Positions 61,501-64,000 of a stretch of 64,000 nucleotides of DNA are shown in pieces. The notes under the pieces were generated by a model. The model was not told where the DNA came from, ran no database searches, and saw nothing but the letters and a program-made list of their open reading frames with translations. Position 1 is the first letter of the stretch. Each line of letters starts with the position of its first letter. The translations under genes and the position numbers were made by a program. Source of the DNA: Gymnogyps californianus (Eukaryota; Chordata; Aves; Accipitriformes; Cathartidae); the NCBI RefSeq assembly GCF_018139145.2, contig NC_059500.1, positions 19,840,101-19,904,100 of the forward strand. Direction: 5' to 3'.

Positions 61501-64000
61501 GTACACTAGATAAATGGAAGGGCTATTGCAAAGACTTTTAAGCATAGTTACTGATTTGGTGGCTTTTTTTATTCTCTTTGTTGTGGGAAACATCAGAAGC
61601 ACTACATTTGATGTATTTTTCAACGCTATGGAAATATGCTTCAGTCTGTCTGCACAAGTGTTCCCACCATGCACTCAGTGTTTGCTTTGTATGTAATCCA
61701 TACAGCATAACGTACAGCGATTCAGAGTAAATTACATACCATTCCATTACCTCACAACAGGCCTTGACACCTATGGGTGTTCATGGGAAATTATGGAGTT
61801 CTCTCGCAATCAGCCAAGATAATTTTTTATAACTTACAGAAAGATCAGTCCTTCAGAAAGCCAAAAATATTAGTCATTTTTAGTTGTTCTTTTTCCCCCC
61901 TTTGGCCCACTTCTATCCAATCCAGAGTTTGCTTGTATTTTATAAAAATACAATAAACTCTGATTTGTTTAAAACAAAAACAGGACTGGGTGTATTAAGT
62001 AAACACTCTCTTTGGTAATATGGGCATTTATTCCAGCACTGCTTCATAATATTTCTGATCTTTTTTCTTTTTTTTTTTTCATTTTGAAGTAATGAGAACA
62101 ATCCTTTTGTTATTGCAAAGAAAACAGAGACTTTCTCAACAATTAGGTCTTACTGATGAGAATGAGATAATTTTCCCCTAATGTGTTTTCTAATAAAGAA
62201 GTGAAAAGGCACACTTGATTCCAACATATATGAAAACATTATCTCAATTATTAATGTGTCCTTACTCCCTGGAGATAAATTAATCTAGTTGCACATGGTT
62301 TCCCCTTTCTGTTTAATATCAAAATTTAATAAGAGTAGACTTAAGGAATGTATATGATATACACTTAAATTCTATTAGAATAAAATACAGAAGTTTAAAA
62401 GGCTTAAACATTCTAGTAGTCAACGTTTTTCAGGCTCCAAACTTTAAACTGTGAATTCTGGAAACAGCTAAATCGTCAATGGTCTTTTCCCCTGCAAATG
62501 CAGTTTAGATGAAGAAACTTTTACTGACATGTATCAAAGGATAGAATCTTACAGTTTCCTTTTCTTCATTCGCCTGATAAAGAGTTTGCTGTCTTTCTTG
62601 ATTTTTTTTTTGTCAGAGGTCAAATATTTTTTTTTCTTGGAATAGCCCAAGAATATCAAATATATTATTTCACTTTATTTTAACTTGACTTAATTTAAGT
62701 TTTGCTTTTCTGGAAGAAATGTTTTTCCATATGTTAGTTTTTTTACGGGAATGAGCAAAATACACATACAGCAGGGCGTTCATTAGTAATTACAAAATGC
62801 TAAACCTGTGTTACTGATTTTCCCCTTAAATGGACAGGATTAACTGGCACTACTAGAAAGTGTGCATGTCATTTTAATAAAGTACCATTTGGGTACTTAT
62901 TGGCCTTTTTGTGCCTCAACTGAAGTCAAAGAAAACATTGCCTTTGACTTCATCTGGACCAAGAACAGGCACTTTGCTGGGACGCATGTTGGCCAGAGTC
63001 CACGCAGCAGTACTGTACATTTCTGTACAAATTAATACGCAGAGAGAATCCTTACCTTTCAAATGAAGCACTCATTCCAGTTATGGTGATAGATTTGTAT
63101 TCAAATTCTCAAGGCTGTAGTTTTGGACTAAATTCACTGTTACAGCAAAGCACTGGGGGATAGAATTATGTGCATGCCGTAGTTCTATTAAAGTGAAAAT
63201 TATGTTTCTGAGCAATCCATCATCTAGTATTCAGGACTGCTTGTCAGCCCTGTTTCAAATATGTCATGTTCATGAAATTCAAATAATTTTGTCCTGAAAA
63301 AAACCCTTAATTATATTACTATTATATCTTAAATTATGCAGAGTAACAGCTGGTGCCATTCTGTTGTTGTTTTGCCTTTTCTGAGGATTTTGTGTGGTGT
63401 ACCACCCTTTCATTTATTCTCTATTAAAAAAGCACAGTAATTTTTAGTTTTACATGGATTTTAAGTTCACATACTGCCTACTGGAAATATTGTTAATGTT
63501 GTGTTCAGTAGCTTGCTAAGCTGAAACTTCAGTAAGAGCACATTTAGCGCCACAGCGTCTTTAATTTATGTACCTTAGAAGAAAATTGCGCTAAGCTGCT
63601 ATAAAGCAGCTTGCTAACATTAGTATTTCTGGATCACTTAGTATCACATTTTTGCAGATAACTTCTGTAAGTTATAGATTCCTTACTTAGGGTCAACTTA
63701 AAGCTAGTTTGATCCCAAATATAAAACCTATTTCATGTTGGATAATTCTTATTCTTAGAAAAGCTAAACTAAATCTTGATGTTTCTTTTAGAAACCCTGT
63801 GATTTTCATAAGACTTTTTCATGCCTTATCTTCGTGTATCTCCATGTCTTTGGTATGTTTATTCCATGTACACAAGGTATCTATTGTAGGCCTGAGCAGA
63901 TAAATAAGCCTAAGCACATGTGCAACAAAATAAATCTAATTTGGCACAGGGACTGATTCTCTTCCTATTTAATGAAGTGAAGTTTGGAATAAACTTTGGT
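58549..64000 (+). other. PRDM6: PRDM6 intron continuing past the window end
   Basis: AT-rich sequence. I searched for the next PRDM6 coding segment (human YDQDGTLQHFIDGG) and did not see it, so the following exon lies beyond 64000. Short ORFs have no support, and no repeat family was recognised. Confidence 0.7.

Overview
The window is vertebrate nuclear DNA, almost certainly from a bird. The evidence is chicken-repeat-1 (CR1) LINE 3' ends, avian-type endogenous-retrovirus LTRs, compact introns, and conserved amniote gene order. Three genes are recognised from their translated exons in the order SNX24 (+, last exon only), PPIC (-, complete) and PRDM6 (+, 5' part only), the order known for human chromosome 5q23. 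The species cannot be named from sequence alone. Most open reading frames in the window are chance ORFs in GC-rich or repeat DNA.

Layout. 1-202 is a truncated LTR. 203-3032 is SNX24 intron, and 3033-3103 is the SNX24 terminal coding exon with a short 3' UTR. After about 2.4 kb of intergenic DNA the convergent gene PPIC runs from about 5680 back to a CpG-island promoter near 14.3 kb. It has five coding exons with canonical splice sites and encodes a secretory-pathway cyclophilin with all catalytic residues. Its first exon is odd: the only nearby ATGs are out of frame with the signal peptide by one base.

14.7-47 kb is a long intergenic region. It holds one intact solo LTR with a perfect 5-bp target duplication (21244-21850), a related full-length LTR in the opposite orientation (22473-23063), several CR1 fragments, and fossils of a probable L2-type LINE. 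It ends in two CpG-rich blocks (about 42.8-43.8 and 44.9-45.4 kb) separated by AT-rich, repeat-free DNA that looks like developmental regulatory sequence.

47-64 kb is the 5' part of PRDM6, a PR/SET-domain and zinc-finger chromatin repressor of vascular smooth muscle. It has a CpG-island promoter, a non-coding first exon with a small upstream ORF, a coding exon from the ATG at 48422, and a second coding exon at 58241-58548 that starts the PR/SET domain. The remaining exons (rest of PR/SET and the C2H2 fingers) lie beyond 64000. The roughly 9.3-kb intron between the coding exons contains two more CpG-island-like blocks. No tRNA, rRNA, CRISPR array or wholly new gene system is supported. The most useful anomalies are the PPIC exon-1 frame, the ORF-bearing DNA divergent from the PPIC promoter, and the candidate regulatory blocks around PRDM6.
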